Below are positions 1-6,375 of a DNA stretch of 14,162 nucleotides, one piece after another (positions within the stretch are counted from its first letter, which is position 1; each line of letters starts with the position of its first letter). The stretch comes from Bacteroidia bacterium (GTDB lineage Bacteria; Bacteroidota; Bacteroidia; JAESSM01; NORP286), in contig JAESSM010000108.1 in the NCBI GenBank assembly GCA_016764115.1, positions 1 through 14,162 of the forward strand, given 5' to 3'. The notes beneath the pieces were generated by a model. The model did no database searches and was not told the origin of the DNA. It saw only the letters and a list, made by a program, of their open reading frames with translations. The translations under genes were made by a program, and so were the position numbers.

Positions 1-165
1 AAAGGAAGAGTAGAAAAGGCTCATATCTTAAAAGGAATCGGTGGAGGTTGTGATGAAGAGGCCCTACGAGTTGTCAACATGATGCCCAACTGGAATGCGG
101 GAAAACAAAGAGGCAAAGCTGTGAGTGTTTGGTTTACCCTCCCTATCAAATTTACGCTTCAGTAG
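1..165 (+). CDS. Energy transducer TonB, C-terminal fragment (5' truncated by window)
   Basis: The window opens inside this gene in frame 1; 54 codons are followed by TAG at 163-165. The visible peptide has the Bacteroidota TonB C-terminal domain pattern: VEKAHILKGIGGGCDEEALR, then VVNMMPNWNAGKQRGKAVSV, ending in FTLPIKFTLQ. TonB couples the inner-membrane proton-motive force, through ExbB/ExbD, to TonB-dependent receptors in the outer membrane. This C-terminal domain lies in the periplasm and touches the receptor TonB box. The N-terminal part is outside the window, so a TonB fused to a larger protein (for example an M56/BlaR-type sensor) cannot be excluded. Its last 14 bases overlap the end of the converging PGI/PMI gene. 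Confidence 0.85.
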   Translation, partial: KGRVEKAHILKGIGGGCDEEALRVVNMMPNWNAGKQRGKAVSVWFTLPIKFTLQ

Positions 166-1168
166 CCGGTTGCTCAAGTACTACTTCTGATTTCGCCAAT
201 TCACCCTTTAATCGATCAATTACATTGACTTCAATTGCATCCACTTGTCTGTTAATAGCGTTGTAATAGCTGATCCAGTCACCTAAGTGAATTAAATATA
301 TAGCCCTCTCAATAAAAGAATTCCCTTTCGACCAAAGCTCAATTATAGTATTGGTATACTCTGAAAAGATCTCTTTACAAATCTCTATTCTTTGTTGATT
401 TCTATCAAAGTCATTTTCATTTCTGAACAAAATCACAGCAATGCTATCATCTTTTGATCTCCAACCAACCAATTCGTTGTGATTCATCTCAGGAATTACA
501 TGATGACAAGCCAACATCTTCGAATTCTCATTCAGTTGTTGTCTAAACCTTACTGCGACTGTTTCCATGTCAGAACAAACATAGATCATAGGATGCATTT
601 CACAAATCTTGTTTGAAATTTCATTTGCCTGCACTTTGATGTCATTTTCATTTTCATCCAACAAAGTTATCGTGTTTTCCAATTGGGACTCAAAGTCAAT
701 ATCAATCAATCCATATCGCTTTAGAATAAACAATTGCTGAATAAATGAGTATGCCAAGCATGTTCTTGGAGGCATTCCTCCAGGTATTAAGATGTGATCT
801 AATCTCTTCTCTTTAGCTATTTCAATTACACGCCCTCCAGATGAAACGCAAACGATCTTTGCATTTGCATTTAAAGCCTTTGTAAATGCACTCAATGTCT
901 CTTCAGTATTTCCTGAATATGATGAAATGATAACCAAAGAGTTCTCGGATATATATGCTGGTAAAGAATATTCTTTATTAACGTTATATGGAATTTTGAT
1001 ATTTTCCGATACTATTTGTTGTACCAGGTTTCCGCCAATACCTGAACCTCCCAACCCTGAAACCAGTACATTCTTTATTTCAATTTCAGGTTTATTCAAC
1101 TGCGCTTCTCTACCAATTTGAAGTGCCTCTTTAATTTGTGTTGTAAAATTTGCAATAAGGTTGTCCAT
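152..1168 (-). CDS. Bifunctional phosphoglucose/phosphomannose isomerase (SIS-domain family)
   Basis: A 338-residue cytoplasmic sugar isomerase predicted to interconvert glucose-6-P or mannose-6-P with fructose-6-P. Two SIS subdomains are recognisable. The N-terminal one has a glycine-rich loop GLGGSGIGG (residues 38-46), the phosphate-binding SYSGNTEET (83-91) and GGMPPR (130-135). Likely catalytic residues, by analogy with the Pyrobaculum PGI/PMI, are Arg135, Glu214 (QLNENSK), His230 (EMNHNELVGW) and Lys321 near the C-terminus. These assignments are inferred from motif position. The ATG at 1166-1168 is the natural start. It is the last gene of the minus-strand run and is separated from the B12-domain gene by an octamer-repeat spacer. 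Its TAA lies inside the end of the converging tonB-like gene. Length is normal for the family. Confidence 0.9.
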   Translation of the reverse strand: MDNLIANFTTQIKEALQIGREAQLNKPEIEIKNVLVSGLGGSGIGGNLVQQIVSENIKIPYNVNKEYSLPAYISENSLVIISSYSGNTEETLSAFTKALNANAKIVCVSSGGRVIEIAKEKRLDHILIPGGMPPRTCLAYSFIQQLFILKRYGLIDIDFESQLENTITLLDENENDIKVQANEISNKICEMHPMIYVCSDMETVAVRFRQQLNENSKMLACHHVIPEMNHNELVGWRSKDDSIAVILFRNENDFDRNQQRIEICKEIFSEYTNTIIELWSKGNSFIERAIYLIHLGDWISYYNAINRQVDAIEVNVIDRLKGELAKSEVVLEQPATEA

Positions 1169-1202
1169 AGTTGTTTTTCTAATGAAGGATGCTAATATAC
1201 AA

Positions 1203-1248
1203 ATGAATACAAATAATACTAATATTTACGAATTACGAATACACGATT
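1203..1248 (-). repeat. Degenerate ATTCGTNN octamer array after the B12-domain gene
   Basis: Read on the minus strand, the sequence after the stop codon TAA (1250-1248) runs ATCGTGT, ATTCGTA, ATTCGTAA, ATATTAGT, then decays through ATTATTTGT and ATTCATTT. It shares ATTCGTAAANATTAGT with the array after gltX (1897-1952), so the two are probably copies of the same element. It fills most of the 79-base spacer before the PGI/PMI gene. Function unknown. Confidence 0.6.
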
Positions 1249-1655
1249 TAGAAATTTCTATTTTGCTTCGTCCAATCGGTAATGTATTCAGAAATTGCAC
1301 TGGTATCGGTTCCAGGTGGAAATAATTTACCAACGCCCATATCATTCAGTTTCTTCATGTCTTCACCAGGAATTATACCTCCACCGGTTAAAAGTACATC
1401 ATTGAGTTCATTTTTTTTCATCAGGTCAATAACCTTTGGAAAAACTGTCATGTGTGCTCCGGAAAGTATACTGACCCCAATGGCATCTACATCTTCTTGT
1501 AGAGCAGTGTTTACAACCATTTCCGGCGTTTGCCTCAAACCAGTATAAATCACCTCCATGCCTTTATCCCTCAGTGATGACGCAATTACTTTTGCACCTC
1601 GATCGTGACCGTCCAAGCCAATTTTTGCTATAAGCACTCTAATTGGTCTGTCCAT
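1248..1655 (-). CDS. Stand-alone cobalamin (B12)-binding domain protein, methylmalonyl-CoA mutase C-terminal type
   Basis: A 135-residue protein made only of the B12-binding Rossmann-like domain found at the C-terminus of methylmalonyl-CoA mutase. Diagnostic motifs are visible: GLDGHDRG with D15-x-H17-x-x-G20 (His17 is the expected lower axial cobalt ligand), S62-x-L64 in VSILSGAH, and the GGG of LLTGGGIIP (91-93). The family carries adenosylcobalamin for acyl-CoA carbon-skeleton rearrangements such as methylmalonyl-CoA to succinyl-CoA, usually with a separate catalytic large subunit. No such subunit lies in the window. I start at ATG 1655; a TTG directly upstream (1658) is in frame but less likely. 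The gene follows the acidic-protein gene by 17 bases. An isobutyryl-CoA mutase-type small subunit is an alternative assignment. Confidence 0.88.
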   Translation of the reverse strand: MDRPIRVLIAKIGLDGHDRGAKVIASSLRDKGMEVIYTGLRQTPEMVVNTALQEDVDAIGVSILSGAHMTVFPKVIDLMKKNELNDVLLTGGGIIPGEDMKKLNDMGVGKLFPPGTDTSAISEYITDWTKQNRNF

Positions 1656-1672
1656 CAATAAAATATTTTTGC

Positions 1673-1885
1673 TTAATCGAATTCTTCATAATCCCCCTCG
1701 TCAAAATCATCATCAAAATCATCCATGTCATCATCCAATTCAATTTCTAATGTGTCATCCGAACTTTCATCATTGTCTTCAGTCCCTTCTGCTTCATCAA
1801 GTTCCTCTGACCCCTCTTCTTCCTCATTGAATTCATCTGAGTCTAAATTTTCGGAAACTCCATTTTCAGATAGTGTATTGGTCAT
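1673..1885 (-). CDS. Highly acidic 70-residue hypothetical protein
   Basis: I do not recognise a family. By count, 18 Asp and 18 Glu make up 36 of 70 residues, and there is no Lys, Arg or His. The second half is richer in Asp ([20 protein letters not shown] at the end), with phenylalanine and tyrosine spaced among the acids. It is probably disordered, and its composition recalls the acidic tails of nucleic-acid-mimic proteins or the RNA polymerase delta subunit. That comparison rests on composition only. It sits between gltX and the B12-domain gene, same strand, with an ATG at 1883-1885 just beyond the octamer array. The 17-base gap to the next gene suggests co-transcription. It could be a spurious frame, since GAT/GAA-rich DNA gives acidic reading frames, but an ATG start and tight gene spacing support it. 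Confidence 0.65.
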   Translation of the reverse strand: MTNTLSENGVSENLDSDEFNEEEEGSEELDEAEGTEDNDESSDDTLEIELDDDMDDFDDDFDEGDYEEFD

Positions 1886-1896
1886 TTTATAATTGT

Positions 1897-1952
1897 TTAC
1901 GAATAACTAATCTTTACGAATGTACGAATTACCGAATACACGAATAACGATT
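1897..1952 (-). repeat. ATTCGTNN octamer array directly after the gltX stop codon
   Basis: Read on the minus strand from the gltX TAA (1954-1952), the sequence is ATCGTT, ATTCGTGT, ATTCGGTA, ATTCGTAC, ATTCGTAA, AGATTAGTT, ATTCGTAA. This is an 8-base periodic array with ATTCG conserved in nearly every unit. It occupies almost the whole 66-base spacer between gltX and the acidic-protein gene. Similar arrays follow the B12-domain gene and yccA in the same orientation. Function unknown. Confidence 0.7.
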
Positions 1953-3487
1953 TAACCTACCGGTTCCAATTCATTTATTCCCGTCTCAATTCTTGCTATA
2001 ACTTCTTCTTTGCCTAACAACTCTGCCATTTCAAACAATGGGGGTCCAAAGCCCACTCCAGAAACCAATAATCTTAATACTGGCATCAATGCTCCAATTG
2101 GTAATCCTTTTGATTCAACAAAATGTTTGAATGCTTGTTCTATTTCATCGGCTTTGAAACTTTGTAAATTTAAAAAAACAGATTTCAATTCTACAACTAC
2201 TTCAGGAATATTTTCCTTCCATTTTTTCCTGACTACTTTTTCATCGTAGCTCTTTGGCTTTTCAAAAAAGTAGGATGCATGCTCCCAAAAATCATTGATG
2301 AAAGACATTCTTTCTTTTACCAATCCACAAACATTACTTATAAATTCTTCATCATTGGCAATCCCTTTATCTTGTAAAGCCGGCTGTACCATTTTGGCAA
2401 GCTCTTTATCATCGTAAGACTTCAAGTATTGCTGATTGAACCATTTAGCCTTGTCAGGATCAAATTTCGCACCTGACTTAGTAACACGCTCCAAGCTAAA
2501 TTCACTGATCAATTCATCAAGTGTAAACAATTCTTTGTCATCGCTGGGATGCCAGCCCAATAATACCAGCATGTTCAAAAATGACTGCGGGAAATACCCA
2601 TCATCTTTAAATCCTGAAGATCTTTCTTTATTCTCGGGATTGATCCACTCCAACGGAAATACAGGGAACCCAAGCTTGTCTCCATCTCTCTTACTCAATT
2701 TCCCATTTCCATCAGGCTTCAATATCAACGGCAAATGCGCAAATTCAGGCATCTCGCCTTCCCAACCTAAATATTTATATAACAATACATGGACAGGAGT
2801 TGAAGGTAACCATTCTTCTCCCCTAATTACATGGGATATTTCCATTAGATGATCATCCACTACATTAGCTAAATGATATGTAGGCATTCCATCCGACTTA
2901 AAAAGTACTTTATCATCTACCTGTGAACTGTGAAAAACAACCCACCCTCTAATAATATCCTTAATTTTAATTTCCTCCTTTCGAGGAACTTTAATTCTAA
3001 CAACATATGGAGTATTCTTATCTAATAACTCCTTTACTTTATCTTCAGACAAGGTTAAAGAGTTTTTCATACTGCTTCGAGTAACAGCATTATATTGTGG
3101 TGATGGAACTTTTGCAGATTTCAATTTTTGTCGCATTTCATCTAATTCTTCAGGAGTATCGAAAGCGTAATACGCACAATCATTATCAACCAATTGTTCC
3201 ACATATTGCCTATACATTTCCTTCCTTTCTGACTGGCGATATGGACCAAACTCCCCACCTGCTTCAACTCCTTCATCGCATTTTATTCCACACCATTCCA
3301 ATGAATTCAAAATATATTTTTCGGCACCCTCAACATACCTTGTTTGATCGGTATCTTCAATTCTGAGTATAAAATCTCCATTGTTTCTTTTAGCGAACAA
3401 ATAGTTATACAATGCGGTCCTCACCCCACCAATATGCAAAGGACCCGTGGGACTTGGCGCAAACCTCACTCTTACTTTTCTATCCAT
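1952..3487 (-). CDS. gltX: Glutamyl-tRNA synthetase
   Basis: A 511-residue class I aminoacyl-tRNA synthetase that charges tRNA-Glu with glutamate using ATP in the cytoplasm. The HIGH-type motif appears as FAPSPTGPLHIGG (residues 9-21), followed by LRIEDTDQTR (41-50), and the KMSKS-type loop as KLSKRDG (263-269). The catalytic Rossmann core fills roughly the first 330 residues, and the rest is the helical anticodon-binding part. Length is typical for Bacteroidota GltX. The ATG at 3485-3487 directly abuts the ribF stop codon with no spacing, which suggests translational coupling. The 3' end runs straight into the octamer array. GlnRS is excluded as the likely identity by overall bacterial GluRS architecture, and gatA downstream in the window fits an indirect route to Gln-tRNA and/or Asn-tRNA. 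Confidence 0.97.
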   Translation of the reverse strand: MDRKVRVRFAPSPTGPLHIGGVRTALYNYLFAKRNNGDFILRIEDTDQTRYVEGAEKYILNSLEWCGIKCDEGVEAGGEFGPYRQSERKEMYRQYVEQLVDNDCAYYAFDTPEELDEMRQKLKSAKVPSPQYNAVTRSSMKNSLTLSEDKVKELLDKNTPYVVRIKVPRKEEIKIKDIIRGWVVFHSSQVDDKVLFKSDGMPTYHLANVVDDHLMEISHVIRGEEWLPSTPVHVLLYKYLGWEGEMPEFAHLPLILKPDGNGKLSKRDGDKLGFPVFPLEWINPENKERSSGFKDDGYFPQSFLNMLVLLGWHPSDDKELFTLDELISEFSLERVTKSGAKFDPDKAKWFNQQYLKSYDDKELAKMVQPALQDKGIANDEEFISNVCGLVKERMSFINDFWEHASYFFEKPKSYDEKVVRKKWKENIPEVVVELKSVFLNLQSFKADEIEQAFKHFVESKGLPIGALMPVLRLLVSGVGFGPPLFEMAELLGKEEVIARIETGINELEPVG

Positions 3488-4414
3488 CTATGATAATATT
3501 TCTGTTACTATTTTCTTATCTTTTATTAATTGTGATCTCAATTCCTCTTTGCTTTCAAACTTAAGCTCTTCCCTAACTCTCTCAATAAAGTTAACTCTTA
3601 AGGTCTTATCATAAAGATCTTCATCAAAATTAAAAATATGAACTTCAATACTTCTATCCGATCCGTTGAATGTAGGTCTATTTCCAATATTTAGCATTCC
3701 ATTCATTAATATGTTACCACATTCTACTTCAACTGCATATACTCCATCTTTAGGAATGATCTTGTACTTTTCCTCAACTTTAATGTTTGCTGTGGGAAAT
3801 TCAATTGACCTGCCTGTTTGGCTTCCTTTTACAACTTTACCTTGCAAAAAGAAACTATATCCCAAGTAGTTATTAGCTGTATTAATATCGCCATTTGTAA
3901 TAGCCTCTCTGATCTTTGTAGAACTTACTGCAACATCATCAATATCCTGCTCCGGAATTTCTTCAACCTCAAAACCATAAACTGCACTATTTTCTTTAAG
4001 ATTTGCTAACGACCCTTCTCTATTTCGGCCAAAATGATGGTTATAACCTATAACCAACTTATGAACTCCAATTTTATTCACTAAAATATCTTCAATATAT
4101 TCTTTCGAAGATATCTGTGAAAACTCTTTTGTAAACTCAATGATCAATAAATGATCAATTCCAAATGTCTCCAATAAATCAATCTTTTCCTCTAAGGAAT
4201 TAATCAATTTTAAAGAATTATCATTTGGATTTAATACCAATCTCGGGTGAGGCCAATAGGTAATAAGAACAGTCTCGCCTTTCTCAGTTTCAGCAATCTG
4301 CTTTATCCTGTCAATTATTTTTTGATGAGCCAAATGTGCACCATCAAATGTACCGGTAGTAACAATGGGTTTTTCAACCTTGGTGTAATCTTCTAAACTT
4401 CTATAAATTTTCAT
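3488..4414 (-). CDS. ribF: Bifunctional riboflavin kinase / FAD synthetase
   Basis: A 308-residue cytoplasmic enzyme that phosphorylates riboflavin to FMN and adenylylates FMN to FAD. The N-terminal nucleotidyltransferase half shows VTTGTFDGAHLAHQKII (residues 18-34), WPHPR (54-58), IGYNHHFGRNREG (122-134) and SSTKIREAI (164-172). The C-terminal kinase domain shows GSQTGRSIEFPTANI (197-211), where a glutamate (E205) takes the place of the usual glycine before FPTAN, then DGVYAV (223-228). The size is normal. The start ATG overlaps the truB stop as ATGA (4411-4414) and the stop TAG abuts the gltX ATG, so truB-ribF-gltX is almost certainly one transcript. The truB-ribF neighbourhood is common in bacteria. 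Confidence 0.96.
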   Translation of the reverse strand: MKIYRSLEDYTKVEKPIVTTGTFDGAHLAHQKIIDRIKQIAETEKGETVLITYWPHPRLVLNPNDNSLKLINSLEEKIDLLETFGIDHLLIIEFTKEFSQISSKEYIEDILVNKIGVHKLVIGYNHHFGRNREGSLANLKENSAVYGFEVEEIPEQDIDDVAVSSTKIREAITNGDINTANNYLGYSFFLQGKVVKGSQTGRSIEFPTANIKVEEKYKIIPKDGVYAVEVECGNILMNGMLNIGNRPTFNGSDRSIEVHIFNFDEDLYDKTLRVNFIERVREELKFESKEELRSQLIKDKKIVTEILS

Positions 4415-5109
4415 ACTTCCACCTCCATTGACCTACATTCTTTCTCAAATTCTTCAATTTCCCACGCATCCTGTAATTTAAACTCCCCTATTCTTGTTCT
4501 ACAAAGGGAAGTTAAGAAAGCTCCGTTATTTAGTTTTTTTCCAAAATCATTTACCAACGACCTGATATAAGTTCCAGTACCACATACTACTCTAAACGAA
4601 ACCGATGGGACCTCCACTTTTGTAATTTCAAACTCCTTGATCACTACAGTTCTTTCTTTAGTTTTAAACTCCTCTCCTCTTCTCGCTTTTTTATAGGCCC
4701 TCTCTCCATCTACTCTTACTGCAGAATACGCTGGTGCATATTGAGTAATCATGCCTATAAACCCCCTTGTAGTATTTTTGACCAGTTCTTCGGTAAGACC
4801 TTCTATTGAAAAACTTTCAACAACTTCTGTTTCCTTATCATAAGATGGTGTAATTCCTCCTAACTCAAAAGTACCGACATATTCTTTTTCTGTAGCTTGT
4901 ATCTCATTAAGGCTTTTGGTCATTTTTCCTGTGCACAAGATCAATAGCCCAGTAGCCAATGGATCCAAAGTTCCAGCATGACCTACTTTTTTAACCTTAA
5001 CAAGTCTTCTAACCTTATTCACCACATCGAATGATGTCCAAGTTAAAGGCTTGTTAAATAACAAAGTTTCACCACTGTTAAAATCAATATTTTGATCTAG
5101 TTTTTTCAT
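4411..5109 (-). CDS. truB: tRNA pseudouridine(55) synthase
   Basis: A 232-residue enzyme that converts U55 in the T-loop of tRNAs to pseudouridine. The catalytic motif is VGHAGTLDPLATGLLILCTG (residues 42-61), with Asp49 as the expected nucleophile. Other family motifs seen are KPLTWTSFDVVNKVR (20-34), YDKETEVV, the aromatic stretch around PAYSAVRVDGERAYKKARRG and the RVVCGTGTYIRSLVNDFG segment. The short length, without an added PUA domain, fits Bacteroidota TruB. It is the first gene of the minus-strand operon, behind a candidate TAnnTTTG promoter about 30 bases upstream. Its stop overlaps the ribF start by four bases. Confidence 0.96.
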   Translation of the reverse strand: MKKLDQNIDFNSGETLLFNKPLTWTSFDVVNKVRRLVKVKKVGHAGTLDPLATGLLILCTGKMTKSLNEIQATEKEYVGTFELGGITPSYDKETEVVESFSIEGLTEELVKNTTRGFIGMITQYAPAYSAVRVDGERAYKKARRGEEFKTKERTVVIKEFEITKVEVPSVSFRVVCGTGTYIRSLVNDFGKKLNNGAFLTSLCRTRIGEFKLQDAWEIEEFEKECRSMEVEV

Positions 5110-5138
5110 CTACGAAAATAAACACTCAAAAAAGAGGA

Positions 5139-5146
5139 CAAAGATA
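5139..5146 (-). promoter_or_regulatory. Candidate -7 promoter element (TATCTTTG) for truB-ribF-gltX
   Basis: The minus strand reads TATCTTTG, an exact match to the Bacteroidota -7 consensus TAnnTTTG, 29 bases upstream of the truB ATG. No convincing -33 TTTG/TTG was found at the usual distance. The position and direction fit; the motif is short enough to arise by chance. Confidence 0.45.
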
Positions 5147-5181
5147 AAAAAATAAGGTTTAAATTATTGACTAATAGTGGA

Positions 5182-5210
5182 TTGGATATAAACTTAAACG
5201 ATCTATCCAA
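5182..5210. promoter_or_regulatory. Inverted repeat TTGGATA-N15-TATCCAA in the divergent promoter region
   Basis: A perfect 7-base dyad (5182-5188 and 5204-5210) lies between truB and the pterin synthase gene. Its right arm falls where the -33 region of the plus-strand promoter (TATATTTG, 5224-5231) would be. It could be an operator for the pterin genes. The 15-base spacer is long for a helix-turn-helix dimer site, and no regulator gene is adjacent, so this is tentative. Confidence 0.3.
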
Positions 5211-5223
5211 AGGCATTATTTTG

Positions 5224-5231
5224 TATATTTG
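5224..5231 (+). promoter_or_regulatory. Candidate -7 promoter element (TATATTTG) for the pterin genes
   Basis: An exact match to TAnnTTTG, 21 bases before the ATG at 5253, which would leave a short leader of about 15 bases. No clear -33 element is seen; the expected place is occupied by the right arm of the inverted repeat. Confidence 0.45.
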
Positions 5232-5252
5232 CACCTTGATTTTTGACTGAAA

Positions 5253-5660
5253 ATGGTGTTTTTAACAAGAAGAGAGACTTTTAATGCTGCTCACAGACTT
5301 TTTAATCCTAATTGGGATGATGAAAAGAATTTTGAGGTGTTCGGAGTTTGTGCAAACAAAAACTACCACGGTCATAATTATGAGCTTTTCGTTACTGTAA
5401 AAGGCAACCCAAATCCAGAAACAGGCATCATAACCAATTTAAAAGAACTTAGTACCATTATTAAAAAGGAGATCATTGATAAAATAGATCATAAGAACAT
5501 TGACTCGGATGTTGATTTTATGAAAGGGCAACTGAGCACTACTGAGAATCTTACTATGGCAATTTTCAATGAATTAAAAAAAGTAATAACGGATTGTGAA
5601 TTACACCGAGTCAAAGTTCAGGAAACAGAAAATAACAGCGCTGAATATTTTGGTGAATAA
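5253..5660 (+). CDS. 6-pyruvoyl-tetrahydropterin synthase / 6-carboxytetrahydropterin synthase (QueD) family protein
   Basis: A 135-residue T-fold enzyme acting on 7,8-dihydroneopterin triphosphate, the product of FolE. Zinc ligands are His14 (FNAAH), His39 and His41 (YHGHNY). The catalytic Cys is Cys33 in FGVCANKNYHGHNY, and Asp79-His80 (KIDHKNID) supply the expected Asp/His pair. The Cys-to-His spacing is C-x5-HGHNY, as in eukaryotic-type PTPS that makes 6-pyruvoyl-tetrahydropterin, rather than C-x3-HGH as in E. coli QueD of the queuosine pathway. I therefore lean to a PTPS role, though a QueD activity remains possible. folE follows nine bases downstream, which supports a pterin operon. The ATG at 5253 is preceded by a candidate promoter. 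Confidence 0.88.
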   Translation: MVFLTRRETFNAAHRLFNPNWDDEKNFEVFGVCANKNYHGHNYELFVTVKGNPNPETGIITNLKELSTIIKKEIIDKIDHKNIDSDVDFMKGQLSTTENLTMAIFNELKKVITDCELHRVKVQETENNSAEYFGE

Positions 5661-5669
5661 TAAATTATT

Positions 5670-6314
5670 ATGGAAAAAGAAGAATTACTAAACGGTACAG
5701 ATTTTAATGATACGGAAGAAGGTTATAAGAAGGTAGATCAATATAACCCTGAACTTGTTACCAATATTGCAGAGAATTATAGGAATATCCTTAAATCTCT
5801 TGGTGAAGATCCAGAAAGAGAGGGATTAAAGAAAACACCAGAAAGAGTTGCAAAGGCTTTGCAATATTTAACTCATGGAAAAGATCTCGATCCTGAGAAA
5901 ATACTGACGTCAGCAATTTTTAATGAAAACCACAGTCAAATGGTTATTGTTAAGGATATAGAGATATACTCTTTGTGTGAGCATCATTTACTCCCATTTT
6001 TTGGTAAGGCTCATGTCGCATATATCCCTAACGGCAAAATAGTTGGTTTGAGTAAAATACCGAGAGTAGTAGAAGCTTTTGCAAGAAGATTACAAATTCA
6101 GGAAAGACTGACAGATCAGATCAAAGAGTGCATACAAAACACTTTGAACCCACTTGGTGTAGCAGTTGTAATTGAAGCTAAACATTTATGCATGCTGATG
6201 AGGGGAATTCAAAAGCAAAATTCAGTTGCAACAACATCTTCCTTTACTGGTGAATTCGAAAACTTAACAACAAGAAACGAGTTTATCCGTTTGATTTCGG
6301 CCAGTCTTATGTAA
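5670..6314 (+). CDS. folE: GTP cyclohydrolase I
   Basis: A 214-residue FolE that converts GTP to 7,8-dihydroneopterin triphosphate and formate, feeding folate and other pterin pathways. The zinc ligands are Cys103 and His106 in [20 protein letters not shown] and Cys174 in [10 protein letters not shown]. The C103-C174 distance of 71 equals that in the E. coli enzyme (C110-C181). [18 protein letters not shown] (125-142) and QERLTDQI (144-151) are family signatures. The first roughly 30 residues are a less conserved acidic extension. Immediately upstream is the enzyme that uses its product. FolE is usually an oligomer of ten subunits. Confidence 0.96.
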   Translation: MEKEELLNGTDFNDTEEGYKKVDQYNPELVTNIAENYRNILKSLGEDPEREGLKKTPERVAKALQYLTHGKDLDPEKILTSAIFNENHSQMVIVKDIEIYSLCEHHLLPFFGKAHVAYIPNGKIVGLSKIPRVVEAFARRLQIQERLTDQIKECIQNTLNPLGVAVVIEAKHLCMLMRGIQKQNSVATTSSFTGEFENLTTRNEFIRLISASLM

Positions 6315-6375
6315 AATGGTTTTATTATTGATCTATAATAAGTAAATAATCAACATACTTAATCAAGAATTAAAA

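Noticed and set aside
927..1121. Open frame on the plus strand inside the PGI/PMI gene
   Set aside because: It is antisense to a clearly conserved SIS-domain protein, has no recognisable motif and no promoter.
1897..1952. CRISPR array
   Set aside because: The 8-base tandem units have no spacers of constant length and no cas genes are near.
2436..2852. 138-codon plus-strand frame antisense to gltX
   Set aside because: It mirrors the conserved core of GltX; the residues are low-complexity (Ser, Asn, Pro), as expected for an antisense shadow.
5110..5252. preQ1 or FMN riboswitch near the pterin and flavin genes
   Set aside because: No conserved aptamer core could be found in this 143-base spacer; it holds only promoter-like boxes and a simple dyad.
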